The notes beneath the pieces were generated by a model that did not search any database, had not been told where the DNA came from, and saw only the letters and a list, made by a program, of their open reading frames with translations. Made by a program: the position numbers and the translations under genes. From positions 1-24,325 of IMG/VR virus record IMGVR_UViG_3300021373_001757: a DNA stretch of 24,325 nucleotides; one strand, written 5' to 3'. Below, piece after piece: positions 1 through 6,052 of this stretch (the stretch's first letter is position 1; each line of letters opens with the position of its first letter). The DNA is from a virus.

Positions 1-721
1 TTCCTCCAATTGCACACCCTTCTACGTGTAGTGCATCAATCTGTCCTTCACACAATATGCAAAACACCTTGTGCGGACGTTGTTCGTCCAAATTAAACAC
101 ATAGCCAGGCTGCATAGTAGTTAGGTACTTGCTTTTACTTTCCCCTATTGCACGGGCTGTATATCCAACTATACGCCCCTCATAGTAAAAGGGTATAATA
201 ATTCTATCACGATAAGCAAGTGTTGGCGACCAGTGATAATCTGTGTCCTCGATACTTAAATTTCTTTCTAACATATATTGAAATATTCGTACTATGCGCT
301 CATCAAGATGTCCAGCTTCTGCCCACATATGTTTGGACAGAGGCTCTGATCCTTCTGGTAGTTTTACCGTTTCAAACTCAGGCAGTTCAACACTATATTT
401 TTGAACTTCTACACCTTCGTTTTCACGCATTACATCTAATGCTAATTTTGTAATTTCTTGGTCAGGAGTGTTCAACCACTCCAAAAGTTTTTTGAACTTA
501 TAACTGAGATTACGTCCTGGTTGCCAACTTGCTTTGAAGCCGCAGTTAAAACAATGATATGAAATAACTTCGCCTTCATAAATCACACCGCCTCTGCCTC
601 TTGTATCTGCATTTTCATTATTGTGAACACAACAAGGCGCATTGAAACTGGTCCACCCACTAGGAGTAGTTTTGCGCTTTGCAGGCAGATATACATTCAA
701 AAGATCAGATACGATGCTCAT
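1..721 (-). CDS. 61: DNA primase, T4 gp61-like (3' end cut by window edge)
   Basis: I translated this frame by hand from ATG at 721; it stays open to base 1, giving 240 complete codons, so the C-terminus is missing. The N-terminus carries a zinc-ribbon pattern (C30, C31, H33, then C57-x2-C60 in YHCFNCGF), placed as in T4 gp61. Near residue 226 there is a TOPRIM-type acidic turn (CILCEGQIDALH), the metal-binding motif of DnaG/gp61 primases. The expected role is RNA primer synthesis for the lagging strand together with the replicative helicase. The gene follows two putative virion genes but has its own TTGACA-17-TAGTAT promoter, whose -10 lies only 6 bases from the ATG, and there is no Shine-Dalgarno sequence. 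Family assignment is confident; the exact gp61 orthology is inferred from the T4-like context. Confidence 0.88.
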   Translation of the reverse strand, partial: MSIVSDLLNVYLPAKRKTTPSGWTSFNAPCCVHNNENADTRGRGGVIYEGEVISYHCFNCGFKASWQPGRNLSYKFKKLLEWLNTPDQEITKLALDVMRENEGVEVQKYSVELPEFETVKLPEGSEPLSKHMWAEAGHLDERIVRIFQYMLERNLSIEDTDYHWSPTLAYRDRIIIPFYYEGRIVGYTARAIGESKSKYLTTMQPGYVFNLDEQRPHKVFCILCEGQIDALHVEGCAIGG

Positions 722-740
722 ACAAGTATACTAGCATCGT
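711..740. repeat. Inverted repeat around primase start and -10
   Basis: Perfect 8-base arms, ACGATGCT at 711-718 and AGCATCGT at 733-740, are separated by 14 bases that contain the primase start codon and nearly all of the -10 hexamer. It could be an operator or a hairpin in readthrough transcripts. The part at 711-718 is coding (residues 2-4 of the primase). Confidence 0.55.
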
Positions 741-756
741 AAATTTAGATTGTCAA
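728..756 (-). promoter_or_regulatory. Sigma70-type promoter of the primase gene
   Basis: On the minus strand TTGACA (751-756) is followed by 17 bases and TAGTAT (728-733). The -35 overlaps the TGA stop of the upstream gene at 753-755. Only 6 bases separate the -10 from the primase ATG at 721, so a normal start site (about 7 bases downstream of the hexamer) would fall on the A of the ATG and give a leaderless mRNA. The element match is seen directly; activity is inferred. Confidence 0.72.
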
Positions 757-1106
757 TGATTTAATTTTATACTATTAACAGTTCCGTCGGTGTATTCTAC
801 TGTAGCTCTTACCCATACATAGTTGCCTGTGAAGTTGTATAAGAAACTTCCTGTATTGTTTGCACTGCTGTCGTCTGCACTTGTATGAGTAACAATTCCA
901 AACCAATCGTCTGCACCTGGATTAGTTGCAAGAGTTGCTTGTATAGTTACTGTGCCTATAAATCCATTGACAGTGATTTGCACTGTATGAAAACCATCTG
1001 CTCTACTGTAGTATCCATCGCCCTTGAACGCATTGCCTTCTACAGTTTCTGTAGTACTATCTCCTGGGTGTGTATTTGCTGATAATATTATTTCACTGTT
1101 TGCCAT
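753..1106 (-). CDS. Hypothetical beta-rich protein, probable virion component
   Basis: The 117-residue product has no signal peptide or membrane segment and is rich in Thr, Val, Gly and Asn, typical of beta-sandwich phage surface proteins. Residues about 37-117 align by eye with the C-terminal 85 or so residues of the next gene upstream (1108-1896). Both have an HTV-x-V/I opening, an (F/Y)(I/V)G-x-(V/L)-x-IQATL strand, a W in the middle, and a (W/L)(V/R)(R/F)(A/K)AT-type strand before an I-K/T-K/I-L ending. It starts one base after the upstream stop (TAAAATG) and should be co-transcribed with it. Its role is unknown; a late, virion-associated function is inferred from the paralogue and the late-like promoter. 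Confidence 0.75.
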   Translation of the reverse strand: MANSEIILSANTHPGDSTTETVEGNAFKGDGYYSRADGFHTVQITVNGFIGTVTIQATLATNPGADDWFGIVTHTSADDSSANNTGSFLYNFTGNYVWVRATVEYTDGTVNSIKLNH

Positions 1107-1107
1107 T

Positions 1108-1896
1108 TTAATTTCTCACTAATATCTTTGTAATCTTATTGTCAGGATCAGCAGTAGCTTTGAATCGCAAATAACTATACACGCCGTTAAAACTTGCTGG
1201 TACTGGCTCAGTTTCGCTTCCGTCAAATGTGATTGTACTTACAGTTGCCCAATTATTCATACCTGTAATTTGATTATCCAATGTTGCTTGTATTTCTAAA
1301 TTGCCGACATAATTGTTGGTGTATACTGCTACTGTGTGTAGCGCATCATTACCGTTTAAACCAGGTTCTGCTGTTATTTTATTTGCATCGTCACTGCCTG
1401 CTACCCAATAGTCTTCTACTGCAAAAAAGTTTTCAACTTCAACACTGCTTTTTGGACCAGCATAAGACGTTCCATCTACATAGATTTGTCCAGCACTATC
1501 AAATCCTCTACTTGCATATGTTATCGTATTTCCTGAGTCTGATTCTAAATATATGTTGTAGTGTAGATATTGTTGTTTTACATTCAGCAAATCGTTTTCT
1601 AAAAGTGAAACAGTAAATTGCCCTTTTGTTGCTGTTGTTGATCCATCATCTTGTACAGTACAATCTTTTTCTATAATTTTATTATTTGCCTCATCATAGA
1701 TCACTATCACAGGAGTGTCTGTAATTCTAACTGGTTTTTGATCTGCATTTAATAATCTAAATTGTAATTTGTTATCAATTCCTCTATAAACTTTTAATTG
1801 TCTGCTATACACTGGTCTATACTCCACAACGAATCCTACATCGTTTGATACAACGTCTATTTGATTTTTGTATAAATATCTAGGTATTAGTTGCAT
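1108..1896 (-). CDS. Putative virion/baseplate-associated structural protein
   Basis: The 262-residue product starts MQLIPRYLYKNQIDVV. Residues about 30-125 read like an immunoglobulin-like N-terminal domain of phage baseplate or fibre-network proteins: a (L)KVYRGIDN-x-LQFRLLNADQKPV segment followed by alternating strands. A central segment (about 126-170) is followed by a C-terminal module (about 178-262) duplicated in the gene downstream. The Shine-Dalgarno sequence AAAGGA lies about 7 bases before the ATG, and a T4-late-like AATAAATA sits 23 bases upstream. No family can be named with certainty; a structural, late-expressed role is inferred from composition, promoter type and similar proteins known in marine T4-like phages. 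Confidence 0.72.
   Translation of the reverse strand: MQLIPRYLYKNQIDVVSNDVGFVVEYRPVYSRQLKVYRGIDNKLQFRLLNADQKPVRITDTPVIVIYDEANNKIIEKDCTVQDDGSTTATKGQFTVSLLENDLLNVKQQYLHYNIYLESDSGNTITYASRGFDSAGQIYVDGTSYAGPKSSVEVENFFAVEDYWVAGSDDANKITAEPGLNGNDALHTVAVYTNNYVGNLEIQATLDNQITGMNNWATVSTITFDGSETEPVPASFNGVYSYLRFKATADPDNKITKILVRN
1871..1878 (+). promoter_or_regulatory. Possible T4-type late promoter for the plus-strand gene
   Basis: An exact TATAAATA, the T4 late promoter -10 consensus read by gp55/gp33, lies 79 bases upstream of the ATG at 1958. It is inside the first codons of the divergent structural gene. In AT-rich DNA an 8-base match can be chance, so this is tentative. Confidence 0.35.
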
Positions 1897-1918
1897 AAAG
1901 GATCCTTTACTATATACA

Positions 1919-1926
1919 TATTTATT
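1919..1926 (-). promoter_or_regulatory. Possible T4-type late promoter of the structural genes
   Basis: The minus strand reads AATAAATA, one base off the T4 late consensus TATAAATA, 23 bases upstream of the ATG at 1896. No good -35 is needed for this promoter class. Its position before two putative virion genes fits late expression. Confidence 0.45.
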
Positions 1927-1957
1927 AAAAATTATTATTTAAAGATATTGAGAACAA

Positions 1958-2329
1958 ATGTTATTAAAAGATATTGAAAAGAAATTTCCGTACGTAAGTG
2001 TAGTAGCTTATGGCGGTAATGAATATGTAGGTATTGTTTCTAATCAAGATACTTTTGTAACAACAATGTATGTTTTTAATAAATTAAGAACAGAGATAGA
2101 AAAAAGGACATTCTTAGAAATGGGCGAAATATGGTGGTGGGAATCAAATAGAATGATTCCTATCAATATTTTCCTCAAAAGCGAAATGGAACAATTTTCT
2201 TATAGTATGATGACAATGAACACAAAAGATGTTAAAGTTACTGTTGGTCCATGTGTTAATTTGAATAATTTATCTCATAAAAGAATTAAAAGAAAAAGCG
2301 TACAAGTTATGCGTCGACCGGCTCGATAA
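1958..2329 (+). CDS. Conserved hypothetical protein of T4-like marine phages
   Basis: The 123-residue product is one of only two convincing plus-strand genes in the window. It has an aromatic core (GEIWWWESNRMIPINIF at about 56-72) and ends in a strongly basic tail (KRIKRKSVQVMRRPAR), which could bind nucleic acid or another acidic partner. I recall similar proteins of about this size and with the same WWWESNR block in T4-like marine phages, but know no function for them. A weak ribosome site (GAGAA) precedes the ATG. The 3' end overlaps the convergent methyltransferase gene by 23 bases. It is divergent from the structural pair and may be late, given TATAAATA at 1871. Confidence 0.75.
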   Translation: MLLKDIEKKFPYVSVVAYGGNEYVGIVSNQDTFVTTMYVFNKLRTEIEKRTFLEMGEIWWWESNRMIPINIFLKSEMEQFSYSMMTMNTKDVKVTVGPCVNLNNLSHKRIKRKSVQVMRRPAR

Positions 2330-2807
2330 ACCAAACATTGTTTGGACCTATCTCGTAATGTTCAATTAATTCATTAACTGCTTGATTTACTCCAGGATAA
2401 TCTATATCGTGTCCACATAATATTCCTTTTGCTTTTTCTCTATACAAAAGTATGTCACTTTTACATCCGTGATATCTATGATCAGCATCTATAAAAACCA
2501 AGTCTACAGATGGTACTTGTTCTACAACATTGTAACTATAACCTTGCACAGGCACAAGCCTATCTTGATATTTTTCAATAATATCTTTCCTAGCAAATAA
2601 AGATGTATTTTTATCTATTGCATAAATTTTTAAATTAGGATTATTATCTAACAAATAAAATGTAGTACGGCCATCTCTAACTCCTACTTCTATCATTGAG
2701 TTGTAATTGTATTTTTGTATTAAGTAATTTAGAAAATATTTTCTATTAGGTTTACCTGACCAATTTATTGTTGGTGTTATTTCTAACAAGTCATTGCGTT
2801 TGCTCAT
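2307..2807 (-). CDS. Class I SAM-dependent methyltransferase
   Basis: The 166-residue product has a Rossmann-type methyltransferase core: motif I as IEVGVRDGRTT (about 39-49), an acidic end of strand 2 (YAIDKN, 62-67), and VDLVFIDADHRYHGC (101-115), which resembles the Methyltransf_24 group with its DADH metal-type motif. A GHD motif follows at 132-134. The substrate is unknown; small sugars or sugar nucleotides are plausible given the neighbours. I chose ATG 2807, which has GTGAG 7 bases upstream, over the GTG at 2819, which has no ribosome site. It overlaps the miniature DnaE gene by 17 bases and is one of three methyltransferases here alongside metK. Confidence 0.8.
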   Translation of the reverse strand: MSKRNDLLEITPTINWSGKPNRKYFLNYLIQKYNYNSMIEVGVRDGRTTFYLLDNNPNLKIYAIDKNTSLFARKDIIEKYQDRLVPVQGYSYNVVEQVPSVDLVFIDADHRYHGCKSDILLYREKAKGILCGHDIDYPGVNQAVNELIEHYEIGPNNVWFIEPVDA

Positions 2808-3360
2808 TAAGTTGCTCACAAATTAAATTCATATGTACTACAACACTGGTTGCATATGCAATAGCGTGTGCTTTTTTAAAGTAATAGCTATCGTCTTCTG
2901 GCTTAATCCAAACTTCTTTTAGAATTGTTTGCCAGTCTTTGTTCAGCAGATATCTCTTTGCTGGACGTATAATTGCTAATACTGCTGCCAGTTTTTCTAT
3001 GCTGTCTGGCTGTAGTGTTCTTAGTATCTCCCCATGTCCGCTGACGTGAAACAGCAAGTTGGTGAAATCGTCGTGCTCCAGTAGTTGCCATTGTGGCTCC
3101 TTGTGCATAAGTTGTTGTAAATGTGCTTCGCCTTTTACATCGTTATAGATAGTAACATTCAAAAAGTCTAGTTTAAAATAGCCTCTGTCTTCGGCAGTTT
3201 TATAATCAATAGTAGATAAGTTGTCCACAGGATTATGCGGACACTCTGTAACATATACACCAGTGTTGTGTTTTTTACCTGTATCTAGTTTTGCTACACG
3301 ATGTTCAATCTTGTCAAGTAGAACACTGCGATCTGCAAAGTCGATATCAATATCAGGCAT
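2791..3360 (-). CDS. Miniature DnaE-like (C-family polymerase palm) protein
   Basis: The 189-residue product reads as a collapsed Pol III alpha catalytic core. It begins MPDIDIDF (residues 1-8), matching the PDxDxDF motif that holds two catalytic aspartates (D401 and D403 in E. coli DnaE). Next come KHNTGVYVTEC (30-40; compare KHAGGVVIAP), GYFKLDFLNVT (60-70; compare the VKFDFLGL block holding the third catalytic aspartate), LQPDSIEKLAAVLAIIRP (116-133; compare LQPDCFEDMIALVALFRP) and YFKKAHAIAYATS (160-172; compare GFNKSHSAAYALV). Full DnaE has about 1,160 residues. PHP, most of the fingers, the clamp-binding tail and the OB domain are all absent here. It overlaps its neighbours on both sides. 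Homology is seen directly; polymerase activity is doubtful and unproven. Confidence 0.8.
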   Translation of the reverse strand: MPDIDIDFADRSVLLDKIEHRVAKLDTGKKHNTGVYVTECPHNPVDNLSTIDYKTAEDRGYFKLDFLNVTIYNDVKGEAHLQQLMHKEPQWQLLEHDDFTNLLFHVSGHGEILRTLQPDSIEKLAAVLAIIRPAKRYLLNKDWQTILKEVWIKPEDDSYYFKKAHAIAYATSVVVHMNLICEQLNEQTQ

Positions 3361-3535
3361 TTACTTTACTCCAATGCTTTTCGCCTTCTTTGGGTGTGTT
3401 ACCAATATACTCTTCTCCTGTTTCTCTGTCAACCAGTTTCCACTTCATAGGTGCTTTGGTTTTTACAACAAGTTCAACAGGTTCGTCAAGTTCATATACT
3501 TGTACGCCATCTTGTAATTTTCTAAATGTAGTCAT
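3353..3535 (-). CDS. Small conserved hypothetical protein
   Basis: The 60-residue product has no recognisable family. Its sequence is a single likely beta-rich domain with a WKLVDRETGEEYIG segment (about 32-45) and a charged C-terminus. The start ATG overlaps the stop of the upstream zinc-finger gene (ATGA), and its TGA lies inside the first codons of the miniature DnaE gene, so translation of the three is probably coupled. A TTGACA-17-TATATT promoter for the downstream gene lies inside it. Confidence 0.65.
   Translation of the reverse strand: MTTFRKLQDGVQVYELDEPVELVVKTKAPMKWKLVDRETGEEYIGNTPKEGEKHWSKVNA
3404..3432 (-). promoter_or_regulatory. Possible internal promoter before the miniature DnaE gene
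   Basis: TTGACA (3427-3432) is followed by exactly 17 bases and TATATT (3404-3409) on the minus strand. It lies within the 60-residue gene, about 44 bases before the DnaE-like start at 3360. The match is strong, but because it is also coding sequence it may be fortuitous. Confidence 0.42.
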
Positions 3536-4275
3536 AAATTCATTTCCTTGATAATTTGTTTTGCAAATTCTACATCTTTTGGTTGTCTTTTAAATCTAAG
3601 TGCCCAATGACTAGGATCTAATACAGTACCTAACATACTCAATTGTTCGTCGTTAAAATTATTAAGTGCAGATTTTCCACTTGTACAGTTTAGCACTAAC
3701 CAAGGACTTATCTTACCATCTTTGATATCCCAAGTAATTCTATTTGTACTTGCATAAGAAAAGTAATGATTGTATATGCTTTCTTTTTCTTTAGCCCATT
3801 CTACCATGGTATTTATACTGCGCTCTAATGCTGTTTCAACACCTTCTTTGCGAATAAGTTCAATAGCATATTTTTCATACATCTCTTCTCTACACCAGTG
3901 ATCAAGTTTTACGTTACTGGTAACAACATAGTCTATGTACTTGTCTGGATATAACGGCCGCACATTGTTAACAAAACTGCCAAACTTAACAAAAGCATTA
4001 TAAAACGATGACTTAACAAATTCTTCATATGTTTTATCTTTCTTGTGTCCAGCACTCAACTTGTAAAATCTTTGAAATGCATAAAAACCAATCTGTACAG
4101 GTTTTTCATCTTTTTGTAACCAACGTCTTTTTGTCTCACACATATGTGCAAGTAATGTACTTTCTTTTACATAACTTTTATTACAGTATTCACAAGTGTA
4201 TTTAGATGTCAACTTTTTCGTAACCGTGTTCTTTGGCGAGCTCTTTGATTTCTTTTTTTGTAGATATTCTAGCAA
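3532..4275 (-). CDS. Zinc-finger hypothetical protein
   Basis: The 247-residue product has a zinc-finger-like segment near the N-terminus: C28-x2-C31, then H44 and C46, in the frame YTCEYCNKSYVKESTLLAHMC, preceded by a lysine-rich stretch. The remaining 190 or so residues are a globular domain I cannot name, with conserved-looking WDIKDGKISPWLVLNC and DPSHWALRFKRQP segments. The frame opens at TTG 4275, with a GAGG ribosome site 9 bases upstream, and overlaps the gp62-like gene by 74 bases. No ATG exists before the finger, so TTG is the best start. A nucleic-acid-binding role is inferred from the finger and from its position next to the DnaE-like gene. Confidence 0.7.
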   Translation of the reverse strand: MLEYLQKKKSKSSPKNTVTKKLTSKYTCEYCNKSYVKESTLLAHMCETKRRWLQKDEKPVQIGFYAFQRFYKLSAGHKKDKTYEEFVKSSFYNAFVKFGSFVNNVRPLYPDKYIDYVVTSNVKLDHWCREEMYEKYAIELIRKEGVETALERSINTMVEWAKEKESIYNHYFSYASTNRITWDIKDGKISPWLVLNCTSGKSALNNFNDEQLSMLGTVLDPSHWALRFKRQPKDVEFAKQIIKEMNL

Positions 4276-4672
4276 GTGTTTCTACCTCATCCATTTTCAT
4301 TTCTGGATATATTTGTGCTAATAATTTTACTGCTTTGCTGCTGTCGTCTTTTTTCTTTTTAAGTCCAATCCACGGGTGGAATTGTTTTTTACCTGTTTTG
4401 CCTGCAACACATAATAGCTGCCATTGCAGTTTAACATGATTGGTGCCACCTAGTACATTCCAGTTTTTGTTATAGTATTCATTAACTTTAAAAACTGCTA
4501 GTGCAGTCTTTTCATAATTGCCTTTTACACTGCTAATATAACGGTTTAGATTCCATAAGTCAAGTTTAATATCTTTCTTGCCATCTTCGCCAGCAGCATC
4601 ATACAGCTCTTTGAAACCCATATCAATGCTTGGAATAAGTTCTTTAAAAAGATCTAATTCTTTATTTGGCAT
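4202..4672 (-). CDS. Hypothetical protein with a gp62-like sequence pattern
   Basis: The 156-residue product starts at ATG 4672, behind AGAAGAAG, rather than at the in-frame GTG 4696. It is mostly helical and charged. Segments LNRYISSVKG, VNEYYNKNW, HVKLQWQLLC, HPWIGLKKKK and KLLAQIYP follow the same order and spacing as the small clamp-loader subunit gp62 of T4-like phages (NR-x-LS, NEM, K-x-Q-x-x-LL, KR-x-x-KW, YY). This is my own by-eye resemblance and could be coincidental. True gp62 normally sits next to gene 44, which is not in this window, so if related this would be a paralogue. The start overlaps the 48-residue gene, whose stop lies 8 bases inside it. Confidence 0.68.
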   Translation of the reverse strand: MPNKELDLFKELIPSIDMGFKELYDAAGEDGKKDIKLDLWNLNRYISSVKGNYEKTALAVFKVNEYYNKNWNVLGGTNHVKLQWQLLCVAGKTGKKQFHPWIGLKKKKDDSSKAVKLLAQIYPEMKMDEVETLARISTKKEIKELAKEHGYEKVDI

Positions 4673-4808
4673 TGGCTGACTTCTTCTTTTTAGCACCCCA
4701 GGTGTAAGTCAGTTCTTCGACTGGAGTTGTTGCACCGGATGGACATACTTCAACTTTGTTACCTTTATCAAGCCATTCTCGAATTGCTTTTTTATCTTCT
4801 TCGCTCAT
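4662..4808 (-). CDS. Small conserved hypothetical protein (48 aa)
   Basis: This short frame runs from ATG 4808 to TAA 4662, fits exactly between kdsB (stop at 4813) and the next gene, and overlaps that gene's start by 11 bases. The product begins MSEEDKKAIREWLDKGNKV, has a central VEVCPSGATTP and a C-terminal YTWG followed by four lysines. Similar short proteins with a WLDKGNKV opening and a basic tail are, from memory, common in T4-like marine phages; their function is unknown. The tight fit and non-random composition support it as a real gene. Confidence 0.65.
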   Translation of the reverse strand: MSEEDKKAIREWLDKGNKVEVCPSGATTPVEELTYTWGAKKKKSANAK

Positions 4809-4812
4809 TATA

Positions 4813-5481
4813 TCACGCATTGTTTTCTTTCCACTTTTCTAAATCTTGTGGAGTATTAATTTCAATACCGTCAAACTCAACTTCTACTACACCAATCTTA
4901 ACACCATTTTGTATCCAACGCAGTTGTTCAAGTTTTTCAATATCTTCTTCTACAAACTTTGTACTGGCATTATACATTACTTTAGCTTCACGATTGTATC
5001 CATAAACACCCAAGTGATGATCCCCGTATTCTAAACTTGCACGTAAAAACCAATGTGCTCTACCTCTACTGTGAATCATTTTAACACTGTTTGGATCATT
5101 TCGCAAGTTGAAATTCATTGGTGTATATGCAGTTGCTACATCACTGCGTTTAAGTTCATCTTCAACTGCACGTATTACATCTAGTGTAATATCAGGCATA
5201 TCTCCTTGTACATTTATATACCTATCATACTCTAGTACTTCGTCTATAACTTGCATACAGCGTTCTGTGCCATTTTCTGCTTCTGTAGTCCATAGACACT
5301 TGCTACCGCCTAAGTAGTTATACACTTCTTGATTATCTGTAAGCACATAAGTATCTAATCCTGTAGCTTCACATTTGTTGTAAATATGTTCTATCATAGG
5401 AACGCCATTTAGTTTGGCCATAACTTTTCCAGGAAATCGTGTGCTATTATATCTTGCAGGTATTAATATCGCTGTTGTCAT
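4813..5481 (-). CDS. kdsB: CMP-Kdo synthetase (3-deoxy-manno-octulosonate cytidylyltransferase)
   Basis: KdsB activates Kdo with CTP to give CMP-Kdo, the donor for Kdo transferases of lipopolysaccharide and capsule. The 222-residue product shows the family motifs in order: IPARYNSTRFPGK (7-19, nucleotide loop), NGTER (70-74), NVQGDMP (90-96), HLGVYGY (156-162), EKLEQLR (182-188) and INTPQDLE (209-216). It is somewhat shorter than bacterial enzymes (about 245-250). The usual QGDEP is QGDMP here, a change next to the metal-binding Asp. The ATG has AAGGA upstream and lies one base after the preceding stop. With kdsA in the same gene run it gives two consecutive-pathway enzymes. Confidence 0.93.
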   Translation of the reverse strand: MTTAILIPARYNSTRFPGKVMAKLNGVPMIEHIYNKCEATGLDTYVLTDNQEVYNYLGGSKCLWTTEAENGTERCMQVIDEVLEYDRYINVQGDMPDITLDVIRAVEDELKRSDVATAYTPMNFNLRNDPNSVKMIHSRGRAHWFLRASLEYGDHHLGVYGYNREAKVMYNASTKFVEEDIEKLEQLRWIQNGVKIGVVEVEFDGIEINTPQDLEKWKENNA

Positions 5482-5482
5482 T

Positions 5483-6052
5483 TTACATCCTTATCATTTC
5501 CCAAACATCATCTTTTATTTTTGTAATGTTTGGAATACAGTCATAATCTACATAGGTTTTATTACTAAATTTACAACTGTCTTTTGCTAACATTATTTTT
5601 GCTTTTGTATTACGTAGCCAAAAATCATAACCTAACGGTCTTGATTTAACACAAATATCCCAAGCTTGTCCATACATATACACCTCTGAAATATTTTCTA
5701 AAATTTGTGCAGGAATTTCCCAAGGATAATGTATAGTATACAATTTTTTTGTTTTTGTCAACCTCCAAACATCAGGATTGGTAATATGGTCTTTTCTATT
5801 ATTAAAAACTTTATCCGATCTAATGTTGTTAATTTTTTTATTCCAATTATCTTTTCCTACAAATTCTTCCGTATCTAAAGCTACTGGTGTTTGCCATTCT
5901 AAAGCTACTACATCATATGTCGCCACAATAACAGTATCTATATCCCTCGATTGTATATCTTTCAAGTATCTTTTTATAGTTTTTACATCAGATAAAGGAA
6001 CTGTTTCATCAACAGTTTGCCAACAATCTACAAGCACTGCTATCTTTTTCAT
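5483..6052 (-). CDS. Hypothetical protein, possibly isochorismatase-like
   Basis: The 189-residue product lies between kdsA and kdsB, overlapping kdsA by ATGA. Two segments resemble the cysteine hydrolase (isochorismatase-like) fold: an N-terminal strand AVLVDCWQ (5-12) with D9 where the catalytic Asp would be, and VYMYGQAWDICVKSRPL (124-140), matching the G-x-x-x-D-x-CV-x-x-T/S-A pattern with C134 as candidate nucleophile, followed by KIMLAKDSC. The middle is divergent and I could not place the catalytic Lys firmly. No HAD phosphatase motif is seen, so it is not an evident KdsC. Its position suggests a role with Kdo or another surface sugar, but this is inference only. Confidence 0.7.
   Translation of the reverse strand: MKKIAVLVDCWQTVDETVPLSDVKTIKRYLKDIQSRDIDTVIVATYDVVALEWQTPVALDTEEFVGKDNWNKKINNIRSDKVFNNRKDHITNPDVWRLTKTKKLYTIHYPWEIPAQILENISEVYMYGQAWDICVKSRPLGYDFWLRNTKAKIMLAKDSCKFSNKTYVDYDCIPNITKIKDDVWEMIRM
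5733..5761 (-). promoter_or_regulatory. Possible internal promoter ahead of kdsB
   Basis: TTGACA (5756-5761), a 17-base spacer rich in A, and TACTAT (5733-5738) lie on the minus strand inside the gene between kdsA and kdsB, about 250 bases before kdsB. The spacing and hexamers match the promoters at 728 and 22576 well, but it is coding sequence, so chance cannot be excluded. Confidence 0.38.

Noticed and set aside
1281-1616. A 111-codon plus-strand frame inside the structural gene
   Set aside because: The translation is Leu/His/Cys-rich, typical of an antisense shadow, and the minus-strand frame has coherent protein features and a ribosome site.
3810-3817. A minus-strand TATAAATA (T4 late consensus)
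   Set aside because: It lies in the middle of the zinc-finger gene, 275 bases before the next start, and one such match is expected by chance in AT-rich sequence.
4207-4212. A minus-strand TTGACA at the end of the gp62-like gene
   Set aside because: At 17-18 bases only ATACTG/TACTGT follows, a poor -10 element.
4202-4672. Naming this gene outright as gp62
   Set aside because: The resemblance is by eye only, and the true gp62 gene is expected next to gene 44, which is not in this window.
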